64,000 bases of DNA from an uncultured Pelagibacteraceae bacterium (GTDB taxonomy: Bacteria > Pseudomonadota > Alphaproteobacteria > Pelagibacterales > Pelagibacteraceae). Numbering within the stretch: the first letter of the stretch is position 1; the number at the start of each line of letters is the position of its first letter. This document shows, in pieces, positions 27,310-37,340 of this stretch. A program made the translations under genes and the position numbers. Under the pieces are notes generated by a model. The model did no database searches, was not told the origin of the DNA, and saw only the letters and a program-made list of their open reading frames with translations. The stretch is taken from positions 472,334-536,333 of the forward strand of contig CACMSB010000001.1 in the NCBI GenBank assembly GCA_902616245.1. Direction: 5' to 3'.

Positions 27310-27765
27310 ATGTTTTTATCAACCTACGAAAACAAATTGGACAAAAAGGGAAGGGTTTCAGTGCCTGCATCATATAGATCATACTTATCAAACATAGGCT
27401 ATAATGGAATAATTTGTTATCCATCATTCAACAATCTATGTATTGAAGCATGGCCACAAGATCGAATTGAAAAAATATCTAATGCCATTGACTCATTAAA
27501 TCCATTTGAAGAAAAGAAAGATTATTTTGCAACATCTATATTATCTCAAAGTATAAATTTACAATTTGATAGCGAGGGCAGAGTTCAAATAAATTCAAAA
27601 CTATTAAAACATGCAAGAATTAAAAATAGCATGCTATTTGTTGGTCAAGGCAAAACATTTCAAATTTGGGAACCAACGCATTTTGAAAAATTTAGGGCAA
27701 ATGCAAGAAAAAAATCCAGTATTAATCGAGCAAGTCTTAAATGGGAAAATCAATTTAATAACTAA
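27310..27765 (+). CDS. mraZ: Division/cell wall cluster transcriptional repressor MraZ
   Basis: A 151-residue protein with two AbrB-like MraZ domains. The first shows STYENKLDKKGRVSVPASYR (about 4-23) and the second LQFDSEGRVQINSKLLKHARI (about 76-97, in two parts), each with the duplicated DxxGR motif of the family. MraZ forms a ring-like oligomer that binds TGGG repeats and in E. coli represses the dcw cluster. It heads this cluster here as in most bacteria, 20 bases after the box array. Its partner in E. coli, the methyltransferase RsmH, lies third rather than second because ftsZ intervenes. Confidence 0.95.
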   Translation: MFLSTYENKLDKKGRVSVPASYRSYLSNIGYNGIICYPSFNNLCIEAWPQDRIEKISNAIDSLNPFEEKKDYFATSILSQSINLQFDSEGRVQINSKLLKHARIKNSMLFVGQGKTFQIWEPTHFEKFRANARKKSSINRASLKWENQFNN

Positions 27766-27767
27766 AA

Positions 27768-27774
27768 GGGGAGA
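27768..27774 (+). promoter_or_regulatory. Strong ribosome binding site of ftsZ
   Basis: GGGGAGA lies four bases ahead of the ftsZ ATG at 27778. Most genes in this cluster show no such match, so the site suggests ftsZ is translated more strongly than its neighbours. Confidence 0.6.
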
Positions 27775-27777
27775 AGT

Positions 27778-29226
27778 ATGACAATAAACTTTAAAACACC
27801 AGATATAAAAGAGTTAAAACCTAGAATTCTAGTATTAGGAGTAGGAGGCGCAGGAGGAAATGCTATTAATGGTATGATTAATGCAGGGTTACAGGGTGTT
27901 GAGTTTATTGCGGTAAATACAGATGCACAAGATTTAAGATTAAGTAAGGCACAAACAAAAATACAAATGGGTCTTAATCTTACTAAAGGTCTTGGAGCGG
28001 GCGCAAAATTAGATATTGGTCAAGCTGCAGCAGATGAATCGTTAAATGAAATAGTAAATATTCTACAAGGTGCAAATATGGTTTTTATAACCGCAGGAAT
28101 GGGCGGTGGTACTGGAACAGGATCTGCGCATGTTATTGCAAGAGCAGCCAAAGAATTGAATATTTTAACTGTAGGCGTAGTCACACTCCCATTTCTTTAT
28201 GAAGGTCCATCTAGAATGAGAAAAGCTCAACAAGGATTAGAGGAACTTAGAAAACATGTTGATACGATTATAGTCGTTCCAAATCAAAATTTATTCAAAA
28301 TTGCAAGCGAACAAACAACTTTTGAAGAGTCATTTGAATTATCAAATGATGTTTTACTTCACGGGGTTCAAAGTATTACTGACCTAATGGTAAGACCAGG
28401 TCTTATCAATTTAGATTTTGCTGATGTTGAAACTGTAATGAGTTCAATGGGTAAAGCTATGATGGGAACTGGTCAAGCGGAGGGTGAAGGAAGAGCTGTA
28501 AAAGCAGCTGAGTCTGCAATTAACAATCCTTTGATTGATGATTATTCATTAAAAGGAGCAAAAGGACTTTTAGTTAACATAACTGGAGGTAAAGATTTAA
28601 AATTATTTGAGGTTGATGAAGCTGTAAATAAAGTTAGAGCAGAAGTAGACCCAGAAGCTGAGTTAATCATTGGAGCTATAACTGATGAAAACTTGGATGG
28701 ATTAATGAGAGTTTCAATTGTTGCCACAGCATTAGATGGTCAACAACCTGAGCCTAAATCAGTAATAAATATGGTTCATAGAATTCAAAATAGAAATCCA
28801 GGTTATTCTGATTTTTCAAATTCTGGATCAACTCAATCATTTCAATTTACAAATAATAGCAACTCAATAATCACTAACGGAGCGAATGCTCTTAAAATAG
28901 ATGAAGATGTTAAATCTGAGGAATTGAATTCAAATAATTTAGATAACAGCATTTTAAATGAAACATCGAATATTTTAAATGGTGAAAATTTAAATAAAGC
29001 TGATGCTTCTGAAGTAGATAATGATACCTCTGATTTTGAAAGTAAATCTGAGGAGCGAGAGACCGAAAATAACGGTTTAGAAAACTTTGACTTAAGTGAG
29101 GATGATACACCTGAATTATTTAATTCTGATACTAATGAGGAAGTTTTAACTACTTCAGATGAGATAAACTCGCCAGATGAAGAAGATTTGGAAATTCCAG
29201 CATTTTTGAGAAGACAAAAGAATTAA
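27778..29226 (+). CDS. ftsZ: Cell division protein FtsZ
   Basis: The tubulin-like GTPase that forms the division ring. The GTP-binding tubulin signature GGGTGTG is at residues 109-115, preceded by [14 protein letters not shown] (about 21-34) and NTDAQDL (47-53); the T7 catalytic loop NLDFADV lies near 207. A long acidic, asparagine-rich linker of about 130 residues (roughly 335-465) separates the GTPase from the conserved C-terminal peptide EIPAFLRRQ, which binds FtsA and other tethers. The 482-residue length is typical of alphaproteobacteria. Position is odd: it lies 12 bases after mraZ, whereas it normally follows ftsA. That place, between ftsA and lpxC, is empty in this cluster. Confidence 0.97.
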   Translation: MTINFKTPDIKELKPRILVLGVGGAGGNAINGMINAGLQGVEFIAVNTDAQDLRLSKAQTKIQMGLNLTKGLGAGAKLDIGQAAADESLNEIVNILQGANMVFITAGMGGGTGTGSAHVIARAAKELNILTVGVVTLPFLYEGPSRMRKAQQGLEELRKHVDTIIVVPNQNLFKIASEQTTFEESFELSNDVLLHGVQSITDLMVRPGLINLDFADVETVMSSMGKAMMGTGQAEGEGRAVKAAESAINNPLIDDYSLKGAKGLLVNITGGKDLKLFEVDEAVNKVRAEVDPEAELIIGAITDENLDGLMRVSIVATALDGQQPEPKSVINMVHRIQNRNPGYSDFSNSGSTQSFQFTNNSNSIITNGANALKIDEDVKSEELNSNNLDNSILNETSNILNGENLNKADASEVDNDTSDFESKSEERETENNGLENFDLSEDDTPELFNSDTNEEVLTTSDEINSPDEEDLEIPAFLRRQKN

Positions 29227-29244
29227 TGGTCTTCAAAAAAATAA

Positions 29245-30237
29245 ATGAATGCCACCATAAATCTGGAAAAACATTTTCCAGTATTACTAAATGAACTAGT
29301 TAGTATTATTTCCCCTCTTTATGGTGGCACATTTATTGATTGTACTTTTGGTGCAGGGGGATATACAAAAAAAATATTAGAGAATAATTCAAATAATGTA
29401 ATAGCTCTAGACAGAGACAGTGCCGTTAGAAGTATAGCCGCTAAATTTCAGACAAAGTATAAAAAAAGGTTTAAATTTTATAATAGGAAATTTTCTGATA
29501 TCGACAAAATCCAAGAAGACAATATTAAAGCAATTATATTTGATCTTGGATATTCTTTAAATCAGATTTCTGATCTAGATAGAGGCTTATCTTTTAAAAG
29601 TAAGGGTAAGCTAGATATGAGAATGGGCTTGAATGATTTCTCTTGTGATCAAGTTATTTCAAAGATGAGCCAACAAAGCCTTTTTAAAATTTTTAAATAC
29701 TTTGGAGATGAAAAATACGCAAAACCAATATCTAAAAAAATTGTACAATTAAGAGAGTATGAAAAAATTAAAACCGAAAATCTTGTTCAAATAATTGAAA
29801 ATATAAAAAAAAAGAAAAGTGGAAAGAATAAATCTACTAAAATATTTCAAGCACTTAGAATTTTTGTAAATAAGGAGATCACAGAGCTAATTCAAGGATT
29901 AATAAATGCATATAACATTTTACCAATTGGTGGAGTAATAGCAGTCGTTACTTTTCATTCCATTGAGGATAAAATAGTAAAATTTTTTTTTAAAGAATAT
30001 TCAGAAATTAAAAATTCTTCTAGGTATTTACCGAAAAGTGATTTAGTTAAAAAATATTTTGATTTAACTAAAAAAAAACCAATAACTCCATCATTTAGTG
30101 AACTTAAAATTAATCCCCCCTCAAGATCTGCAAAACTCAGATTTGCGCTTAAATTAGAAAATGGATGTGATTTTAAAAAATTTGTTAATAATTTTAATTA
30201 TTTAAAAGATATAGAAAATTTGAAATTTGATGCTTAA
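29245..30237 (+). CDS. rsmH: 16S rRNA m4C1402 methyltransferase RsmH
   Basis: Also called MraW, RsmH adds the N4-methyl group on C1402 of 16S rRNA. The 330-residue protein begins with HFPVLLNELVSIISPLYGGTFIDCTFGAGGYT in pieces (about 10-42), where FGAGGYT is the SAM-binding loop; the next strand has ALDRDS. DLGYSLNQISDLDRGLSFKSKGKLDMRM and FQALRIFVNKE are RsmH-specific. The C terminus has the conserved VVTFHSIEDKIVKFFFKE and NPPSRSAKLRF. It usually follows mraZ directly; here ftsZ intervenes. Its last codons overlap ftsL. Confidence 0.95.
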   Translation: MNATINLEKHFPVLLNELVSIISPLYGGTFIDCTFGAGGYTKKILENNSNNVIALDRDSAVRSIAAKFQTKYKKRFKFYNRKFSDIDKIQEDNIKAIIFDLGYSLNQISDLDRGLSFKSKGKLDMRMGLNDFSCDQVISKMSQQSLFKIFKYFGDEKYAKPISKKIVQLREYEKIKTENLVQIIENIKKKKSGKNKSTKIFQALRIFVNKEITELIQGLINAYNILPIGGVIAVVTFHSIEDKIVKFFFKEYSEIKNSSRYLPKSDLVKKYFDLTKKKPITPSFSELKINPPSRSAKLRFALKLENGCDFKKFVNNFNYLKDIENLKFDA

Positions 30238-30502
30238 AAAAATACTCATATTTATTCCAATTATTGTTTTAATAATTTCAACAACTTTTATAAAAAATTC
30301 TACAAAAAAACTCGATAAATATATTTTTGAAACCCAGGAAGATCTTAGAGCTTTAAATGATATTTATGAGTTAGTTTTATTGGACTATAACTATCTTACA
30401 TCGCCAAATAAATTAATGGAGTACTCCCAAATGTATTTTGAAAAAGATTTAAGAAAAATTGAAATTACAGACTTAAAAAATTTTACATTTAAAAATGAAT
30501 AA
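30230..30502 (+). CDS. ftsL: Cell division protein FtsL-like
   Basis: A 90-residue bitopic membrane protein: a short N terminus, one hydrophobic segment (about 4-21), then a coiled-coil-prone periplasmic region containing LRALNDIYELVLLDYNYLTSP (about 40-60, in two parts) and LMEYSQMY. In FtsL, sequence identity is low but the size, topology and place between rsmH and ftsI identify it. FtsL binds FtsB and FtsQ and helps activate the FtsWI septal synthase. I prefer the ATG at 30230 over the TTG one codon upstream. It overlaps rsmH by eight bases and ftsI by eight. Confidence 0.8.
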   Translation: MLKKILIFIPIIVLIISTTFIKNSTKKLDKYIFETQEDLRALNDIYELVLLDYNYLTSPNKLMEYSQMYFEKDLRKIEITDLKNFTFKNE

Positions 30503-32126
30503 TACTGACGAAAATTTCAAATTTGAGGAAAATAGATCAAATTTAAAAATATCTTTTGAACGTATTTCGTTTATTTTCTTTGTCTTTTTTATAATTACAG
30601 TAATTTTTGCATCTAAAACAACATATTTAGGTTTTAAAAAAATAAACCAAAACCAAACGATAAAAGAAAAAGAGAAATATAGAGCATCTATCATGGATAG
30701 AAACGGTAATATTATTGCTAAAACGGTAAGAGTAACCAATTTAGGCATTAATCCAAATCAATTAATTAATAAAGAAAAATTGTTGATTTCTTTAAAATTA
30801 ATTTTTCCTGATAAAAACTTCGAAAAAGAAATAAATGGAAAAAAGTTTTTTTATGTTAAAAAAAAAATATCTCCTGAAAAACTTGAAAAAATAAAACTAT
30901 TGGGTGAAAAGTCATTTAAAGAGGAAGAAAATATTGCACGCGTTTATCCTAACGGCAATCTTTTCAGTCATATACTGGGACAGATTGATACAGATAATAA
31001 TGGTATATCAGGTATAGAGAAATCTTTTGATTACGAATTAACAACTTCTAACAGGCCAGTAAAACTTACTTTGGATACCGAAATTCAATATTTGATAAGA
31101 AAAGAGTTATTTAAATTTCAAGACATTTTTAGTAGTTATGGAAGCACAGCCATTCTAATGAATATCAATAATGGTGAGATTCTTTCAATGGTTTCTCTTC
31201 CAGATTATGATTTGAATCAAAGAAAAAAAATTTTTGATAAAAGATTTATTAATAGATCAACAAAAGGCGTTTATGAACTAGGTTCAGTTTTCAAAACATT
31301 TACACTAGCTGCTGGGCTTCAACAAAATGTTATAAAAGAAGATACTCTATTTGAAAATTTACCAAAAAAAATAAAATGTGCTGGAAGGTTAATTTCTGAA
31401 TATGATATGGATATTCCATCAAATCTTACAGCAGAAGAAATATTAATTAGATCAGGAAACATCGGTTCAATTAAAATTGCACAGAAAGTTGGGTTAGAAA
31501 ATTTTAAAAAATTTCTGGAAGATTTAGATTTATTAGATAAAACACAATTTGATATAGAGGAAGTCGGCACTCCAATTCCGTTTAAGTGGGGCAAATGCAA
31601 GTTAGCTACATCAGCATATGGGCATGGCATAACAACCACACCACTTCAACTCGCAAAAGCTTATGCAATAATTGCAAATGGTGGATACAAAATAACACCA
31701 ACTTTAATAAAGCAAGAGGAAAATTTAAAAAAAGGTTTACAAATAATTAGTAATGAAAACTCTAAGAAAATTAACAAGATTTTAAGAAAAATTGTGACCT
31801 CGGAAGAGGGAACTGCTAATTTAGCAAATATCAATGGTTTTCAAATTGCTGGAAAAACAGGGACGGCGCAAAAAACAATTAAGGGCGAATATTCAAAAAA
31901 AAAAATAAACACTTTTGCTTCGATTTTCCCAATTTTATCTCCAAAATATGTATTAATTGTTTTGTTAGATGAACCAAAATTAAGTGAAACTTATGTTTAT
32001 AAATATAATGATGGCAAGGATAGAAAAATAGTTGGAACACCTTTTAATACAGCTGGCTGGACATCTGTCGAGGTTGCTAAAAACATTATCGAAAAAATTG
32101 GGCCTATTTTAGCCATAAAATATTAA
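30495..32126 (+). CDS. ftsI: Peptidoglycan transpeptidase FtsI (PBP3)
   Basis: The division-specific class B penicillin-binding protein that crosslinks septal peptidoglycan together with FtsW. It has 543 residues: one membrane anchor (about 25-45), a pedestal domain (about 60-180), and a transpeptidase domain with the active-site serine in GSVFKTF (SxxK at 264-267), the SGN motif at 320-322 and KTG at 454-456. The arrangement and length fit E. coli FtsI (588) without its C-terminal extension. It follows ftsL with an eight-base overlap and precedes the murE-murF fusion by 11 bases. Confidence 0.95.
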   Translation: MNNTDENFKFEENRSNLKISFERISFIFFVFFIITVIFASKTTYLGFKKINQNQTIKEKEKYRASIMDRNGNIIAKTVRVTNLGINPNQLINKEKLLISLKLIFPDKNFEKEINGKKFFYVKKKISPEKLEKIKLLGEKSFKEEENIARVYPNGNLFSHILGQIDTDNNGISGIEKSFDYELTTSNRPVKLTLDTEIQYLIRKELFKFQDIFSSYGSTAILMNINNGEILSMVSLPDYDLNQRKKIFDKRFINRSTKGVYELGSVFKTFTLAAGLQQNVIKEDTLFENLPKKIKCAGRLISEYDMDIPSNLTAEEILIRSGNIGSIKIAQKVGLENFKKFLEDLDLLDKTQFDIEEVGTPIPFKWGKCKLATSAYGHGITTTPLQLAKAYAIIANGGYKITPTLIKQEENLKKGLQIISNENSKKINKILRKIVTSEEGTANLANINGFQIAGKTGTAQKTIKGEYSKKKINTFASIFPILSPKYVLIVLLDEPKLSETYVYKYNDGKDRKIVGTPFNTAGWTSVEVAKNIIEKIGPILAIKY

Positions 32127-32137
32127 GAAATTTTATA

Positions 32138-34966
32138 ATGAAATTAAAAAATTATTTTAAAAATCTAAACAAAAATTTTAGAAATATAAGCTTTAAAGGA
32201 TTTGAATTTAATTCACAAAAAATAAAAAAAAATTATGTATTTTTTGCAATTCAGGGAAATAAATTTGACGGTAATAATTTCATAAATGACGCTATAAAAA
32301 AAGGGGCGCATGTAATTATATCAAATAAGTTTAAAACTGGAATTTATAAGGGCACATATTATATTAATGTAACTGATCCTAGATTGGTTTTATCTAATTT
32401 TGCCAATAAGTATTATAATAACAAACCAAAAAATATAATTGCTGTAACTGGAACTAATGGTAAATCTTCTATAGCTAATTTTTATTATCAGATATTAAAA
32501 CTTAATAAAAAAAAAGTAGCCTCTATTGGAACTTTGGGTGTCAAATCAAATGATGTCAGATCTGAACTTAATAATACAACTGTTGATGCAGTTACAATTA
32601 ATAAAATACTCTCAAATTTAAAGAGTAAAAAAATTGAAAATGTAATATTAGAAGCATCGAGTCATGGTCTGCATCAAAAAAGATTACATGGTATTAAGTT
32701 TAATACTTCTATATTTACAAATTTAAGTAGGGACCATTTAGATTATCACAAAAATTATAAAAATTATTTTAATTCAAAGTTAATTTTATTTAATGAATTA
32801 ACAAAAAAAAACGGAAATTTGATATTTGATGAAGAATCAAAAAACTCAAATACTTTTAAAAATATTGCAAAAAGAAAAAAATTGAATTTATTAAGTATTG
32901 GAAAATCAAATTGTGACCTAAAAATTAATTCGATAAAAATTTTAAATAATTATCAGTATGTAAAATTTTCTTATAAAAATAAAGAATATCAATTTAAAAC
33001 AAGCTTAATTGGAAAAATACAAATTAAAAATTTGATGATGGCAATTGCTGCAGCACTTAAAAGCAATTTAAAAATTGATAATATTGTAAAGAATCTTGAG
33101 AGGGTTAAATCTACAACCGGAAGAATGGAGTTAATTGGAAAAACCAAAGATAATTCAATTGTAATTTTAGATTATGCTCATACGCCTGAAGCTCTCAAAA
33201 CCTGTATAGAAAATATTAAAGAACAGTTTGGATTAAGAAGAATTAGTATCGTATTCGGATGTGGTGGTGAAAGAGATAAAGATAAAAGACCAATAATGGG
33301 CAAAATTGCAAACAAATTATGTGATTATATTTATTTAACAGACGACAATCCAAGAAACGAAAAGCCAGAAAAAATTAGAAATAGTATCAAGAATTCAATT
33401 TTGCAGTCTAAAATGATTGAAATACCATCACGAAAATTAGCAATAAAAAAAGCAATTTTAAATAGCAAGTCCAATGAGGTTTTAATTATCGCAGGAAAGG
33501 GACATGAAAACACGCAAGAATATATTAAGAAAAAGAAATTTTCTGACAAAGACAACATAAGACAGTTTATAATTATAAAAAATAGATTTTTATCAAATGA
33601 TTGGAAATTAAATATACTTAAAGAGATTATAAAAAATAAAAAATTAGATAGATTAAAAAATTTAAAAATAAGTATTAACTCAAAAGATCATAATAAGGGT
33701 AAAATTTTCATAGGAATTAAGGGTAAAAAATTAGATGGAAATGATTTTGCAGACGAGGCATTAAAGAATGGAGCAAAATTAGCAATACTCCAAAATTCTA
33801 AAAATCTTAATAAAAAAAAAATTAATGTTAAAAACACTTTAGAATTATTAATTAAATTATCACAAAAGATACGAATTTCATCTACTGCATTCCAAGTTGC
33901 TATAACAGGATCATCAGGAAAAACTTCACTTAAAGAATTATTAGGACAGTGTCTTAAAAAAAAATATTCCACGATCTTTTCAAAAAATTCATTCAACAAT
34001 AAATTTGGTTTACCAATTTCTCTAATAAATTTGAGCAAGAATACAATTTATGGAATATTTGAAATTGGCATGGATAGAAAGGGAGAAATAGATTATTTAT
34101 CCAAAATAATTAAGCCAGATGTTGGAGTTATTACAAATATTAGCTATGCGCATGCTAAAAATTTTAATTCTTTGTTTGATATAGCTAAAGCCAAATCAGA
34201 GATTATTTTCAACATAAGAAAAAATGGCACTTTGATATTAAATAAAGATGATAAATTTTTCAGTTTTTTTTCAAGTCTAGCACATAAAAATAATTTAGAT
34301 ATTATTTCTTTTGGAAGTCATAAAAATTCTAATATTAGATTATTTAAGTTAAAAAAATCTAAGAGATCATGCATCATTTATATTAACGTAAATTCTAAAA
34401 TTTATAATTTTAAAATTAAAAATAATTTACTACCTTACGTTGATAATATATTAGCTTCAATAGCAGTTTGTAAAAGTCTAGATATTATTGATAAAATAAA
34501 AAGTAACTTTTTTTTTAATTATAAAATACCTAGTGGCAGAGGGAATATAAAGAAAGTAACTGTGGATTCAAAAAAGGTAAATATAATAGATGAAAGCTAT
34601 AATTCAAACCCATTATCTCTTAAATTCTCAATTAAGAAATTTGATGACTTGAAAATAAATCCAAACAAAAAATTTATGTTGTTAGGTGATATGTTAGAAC
34701 TAGGGAAATTTTCAAAAAAACTCCATATCGAAGCTGCAAAAGGTATTAACAAGGCAAAGTTCAAAAAGTTATTTGTTTATGGGAATAATATCACAGAAAC
34801 ATTTAACAAAATTAGAACACAAAAAAGAGGAAGAATACTTAAATCAACTAGTGATATTCTTAATATTATAAAAAATGATTTAAATAATGGTGATTTTTTA
34901 ATGATCAAGGGCTCTAATTCCACAGGACTCAATCAAATAATCAAACATATTGGATCAAAATCTTAA
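32138..34966 (+). CDS. murE-murF: MurE-MurF fusion, bifunctional UDP-MurNAc peptide ligase
   Basis: One uninterrupted frame of 942 codons encodes two Mur ligases. The N-terminal part (about 1-485) is MurE: ATP loop TGTNGKSS at about 104-111, DYAHTPEAL in the middle and DNPR at 403-406, the motif that selects meso-diaminopimelate. The C-terminal part (about 490-942) is MurF, which adds D-Ala-D-Ala: ATP loop GSSGKT at 591-596, then NSFNNKFGLPISL and a DESYNSNP segment. A junction near residue 485-490 (about 33595) shows no stop or frameshift. MurE and MurF act consecutively, so fusion could channel the tripeptide intermediate. The two are usually separate adjacent genes. Confidence 0.95.
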   Translation: MKLKNYFKNLNKNFRNISFKGFEFNSQKIKKNYVFFAIQGNKFDGNNFINDAIKKGAHVIISNKFKTGIYKGTYYINVTDPRLVLSNFANKYYNNKPKNIIAVTGTNGKSSIANFYYQILKLNKKKVASIGTLGVKSNDVRSELNNTTVDAVTINKILSNLKSKKIENVILEASSHGLHQKRLHGIKFNTSIFTNLSRDHLDYHKNYKNYFNSKLILFNELTKKNGNLIFDEESKNSNTFKNIAKRKKLNLLSIGKSNCDLKINSIKILNNYQYVKFSYKNKEYQFKTSLIGKIQIKNLMMAIAAALKSNLKIDNIVKNLERVKSTTGRMELIGKTKDNSIVILDYAHTPEALKTCIENIKEQFGLRRISIVFGCGGERDKDKRPIMGKIANKLCDYIYLTDDNPRNEKPEKIRNSIKNSILQSKMIEIPSRKLAIKKAILNSKSNEVLIIAGKGHENTQEYIKKKKFSDKDNIRQFIIIKNRFLSNDWKLNILKEIIKNKKLDRLKNLKISINSKDHNKGKIFIGIKGKKLDGNDFADEALKNGAKLAILQNSKNLNKKKINVKNTLELLIKLSQKIRISSTAFQVAITGSSGKTSLKELLGQCLKKKYSTIFSKNSFNNKFGLPISLINLSKNTIYGIFEIGMDRKGEIDYLSKIIKPDVGVITNISYAHAKNFNSLFDIAKAKSEIIFNIRKNGTLILNKDDKFFSFFSSLAHKNNLDIISFGSHKNSNIRLFKLKKSKRSCIIYINVNSKIYNFKIKNNLLPYVDNILASIAVCKSLDIIDKIKSNFFFNYKIPSGRGNIKKVTVDSKKVNIIDESYNSNPLSLKFSIKKFDDLKINPNKKFMLLGDMLELGKFSKKLHIEAAKGINKAKFKKLFVYGNNITETFNKIRTQKRGRILKSTSDILNIIKNDLNNGDFLMIKGSNSTGLNQIIKHIGSKS

Positions 34967-36051
34967 TGTTATTTGAACTTTTTTCAATCTTGGTAGAGCA
35001 ATTCAGTTTTTTGAATGTATTTAAATATTTAACCGTAAGAACTGGACTTTCTATGTTCACAGCCATGATTGTTGTTTTTTTAGTTGGAAATCCATTAATT
35101 AGTTTTTTTTCATCAAAACAAATTCATAATCCAATTAGAGAAGATGGCCCAAGTGATCATATAATCAGAAAAATTGGAACACCAACAATGGGAGGGCTAA
35201 TAATATTATTGGGAGTTTTTTCAGGAGTATTATTATGGGGCGATTTATCAAATCCTTATAATTGGTTTTTAATTTATATCGCTGCATCTTTTGGGTTATT
35301 GGGAGCTTACGATGATTATAAAAAAATAAAATTAAAAAGTTCTCAGGGAATTTCTACAAAACTTAAATTTTCTTTACAAATTATTTTAGCATTAATTGGT
35401 ATATTTTTACTTTATTTTACAAGTGATACCGATCAAATTAATAATCTATATCTTCCTTTCTTTAAAAATTTGATAATAAATCTTGGATGGTTTTTTATAC
35501 CTTTTTATATTTTCATATTAGTTGGGGCTTCAAATGCAGTAAATTTAACAGATGGTTTAGATGGATTAGCAACAGTTCCTGTTATGTTAGTTGCTGCTTG
35601 TTTTGCATTTATTAGTTATGTGTCAGGTAACATAATTTTTTCAGATTATCTTCAGATCGCCTACATAGAAGGTGTTGGAGAAGCATCAATATTTTGTGGA
35701 TCAATAATTGGTGCTTGCTTAGGTTTCTTATGGTTTAATGCACCGCCAGCAAAAATTTTTATGGGAGATACTGGATCTTTATCTTTGGGCGGTTCATTAG
35801 GAGCGGTTGGTATAATAACTAAACACGAAATTGTTTTAGCAATAACTGGAGGATTATTTGTTTTAGAGGCAATTTCAGTAATAGTTCAAGTTATTTCCTA
35901 TAAATTGACAGGCAAAAGGATATTTAGAATGGCCCCAATACACCATCATTTTGAAAAAAAAGGATGGGCAGAGTCAACAGTTGTTATCAGGTTTTGGATA
36001 ATATCAATTATTTTAGCGATGATTGGATTAGCGACTTTGAAACTTAGATAA
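34966..36051 (+). CDS. mraY: Phospho-N-acetylmuramoyl-pentapeptide transferase MraY
   Basis: An integral membrane enzyme that transfers phospho-MurNAc-pentapeptide to undecaprenyl phosphate, making lipid I. The 361-residue length and about ten membrane helices fit. Catalytic and conserved segments are IRKIGTPTMGGL (about 66-77), GAYDDYKK with the paired aspartates (about 113-120), NLTDGLDGLA (about 194-203) and GDTGSLSLGG (about 267-276), ending with the MAPIHHHFEKKGWAES signature. It starts on the last base of the murE-murF stop and ends on the first base of murD, so coupling is tight. Confidence 0.97.
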   Translation: MLFELFSILVEQFSFLNVFKYLTVRTGLSMFTAMIVVFLVGNPLISFFSSKQIHNPIREDGPSDHIIRKIGTPTMGGLIILLGVFSGVLLWGDLSNPYNWFLIYIAASFGLLGAYDDYKKIKLKSSQGISTKLKFSLQIILALIGIFLLYFTSDTDQINNLYLPFFKNLIINLGWFFIPFYIFILVGASNAVNLTDGLDGLATVPVMLVAACFAFISYVSGNIIFSDYLQIAYIEGVGEASIFCGSIIGACLGFLWFNAPPAKIFMGDTGSLSLGGSLGAVGIITKHEIVLAITGGLFVLEAISVIVQVISYKLTGKRIFRMAPIHHHFEKKGWAESTVVIRFWIISIILAMIGLATLKLR

Positions 36052-37340
36052 TGAAATTTAAAAATAATATTTTAAGCAAAAAATTTTTAATTTACGGTTT
36101 TGGAAAATCTGGAATTTCGTCATTAAATTATTTAAAACAAAAACATAAGTGTTTTATTTTTGATGATAATAAGAAAAAATTAAATAATAAATTTAGAAGA
36201 TTTATTATTTCAAAATCAAAATTATTAAATAATAAGTTTGATTATATAGTTATAAGCCCAGGTATTGACATAAATAGATGCCATTTATCCAACTATTTAA
36301 AAAAGAATAAAAAAAAAGTTATTACTGATCTAGACATTTTTTATAAATTTAATCCTGAGGTTTTAACAATTACGATTACTGGCACAAATGGAAAGTCAAC
36401 TACAAGTAAATTGTTATATGAAGTTTTAAAAAATCATGATTATGATGTAAGGTTAACAGGCAATATCGGGAACCCTATATTAAAAGAAATAAAAGTTACA
36501 AGAAAAACTATTTTTGTTGTAGAAGCTTCTTCATATCAACTAGCTTATAGTAAATATTTTAAATCAAAATTTTCTCTAATTATAAATATTTCTCCAGATC
36601 ATTTAGAAAGACATAATACAATGAAGAATTATATATTATCAAAATTAAAATGTGTAACAAAACAAAGTGAAAATGATGTAGCCCTAATAGCAAATAATAA
36701 TTTAATAAAGAAATTTTTAAGATTGAAAAGTATAAAATCCAAAATAATATTTGTAAGAAAAAATAATTACAATCCTCTAAAAAATAAATTAAATAATAAC
36801 AATTTTATACATTCTGCGAATTTTCAAAATTTAAATTTCTTATTTGAGTTATCAAAATACATGAAGCTTAATTTAAAAACTGTGTTAAAGACTATAAATA
36901 ATTTTAAGCCTTTGAAATTTAGACAAGAAGTAATTTATAGAACAAAATATTTAAAAATTATAAATGACTCTAAATCAACAACATTATCTTCAACTATTCC
37001 ATTTTTAGAAACCAACGAAAAAGTTTTTTGGATTTTAGGAGGATTATTTAAAAAGGGTGACAAATTTAATTTGAAAAAAAAGTACTATAAAAATTTGGAG
37101 GCATATATTTATGGGAAAGATAGAAATATTTTTTACAAACTGTTCAAAAATAAGTTTAAAGTAACTTTGTCAAAAGATTTAAAGAGTTCTATTAAATTAA
37201 TTCCTAAGTTAAAGGATGTAAGAACAAAAGTTACAATTTTATTTAGCCCATCTGCTGCGTCTTTCGATCAATATAAAAATTTTGAAGATAGGGGTGAAAA
37301 ATTTAATATGTTAATTAAAAGATACTTATCAATTAAATGA
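36051..37340 (+). CDS. murD: UDP-MurNAc-L-alanine:D-glutamate ligase MurD
   Basis: MurD adds D-glutamate to UDP-MurNAc-L-alanine. The 429-residue protein has an N-terminal Rossmann-like domain (FLIYGFGKSGISSL at about 13-26, VISPGID at about 66-72), a central ATPase domain with loop TGTNGKSTTSKLL (about 107-119) and EASSYQLA (about 159-166), and a C-terminal domain starting near 300 with INDSKSTT and ILGGLFKKGD. Extremely lysine- and asparagine-rich composition shows strong AT bias. It overlaps mraY by one base and ftsW by four. Confidence 0.95.
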   Translation: MKFKNNILSKKFLIYGFGKSGISSLNYLKQKHKCFIFDDNKKKLNNKFRRFIISKSKLLNNKFDYIVISPGIDINRCHLSNYLKKNKKKVITDLDIFYKFNPEVLTITITGTNGKSTTSKLLYEVLKNHDYDVRLTGNIGNPILKEIKVTRKTIFVVEASSYQLAYSKYFKSKFSLIINISPDHLERHNTMKNYILSKLKCVTKQSENDVALIANNNLIKKFLRLKSIKSKIIFVRKNNYNPLKNKLNNNNFIHSANFQNLNFLFELSKYMKLNLKTVLKTINNFKPLKFRQEVIYRTKYLKIINDSKSTTLSSTIPFLETNEKVFWILGGLFKKGDKFNLKKKYYKNLEAYIYGKDRNIFYKLFKNKFKVTLSKDLKSSIKLIPKLKDVRTKVTILFSPSAASFDQYKNFEDRGEKFNMLIKRYLSIK

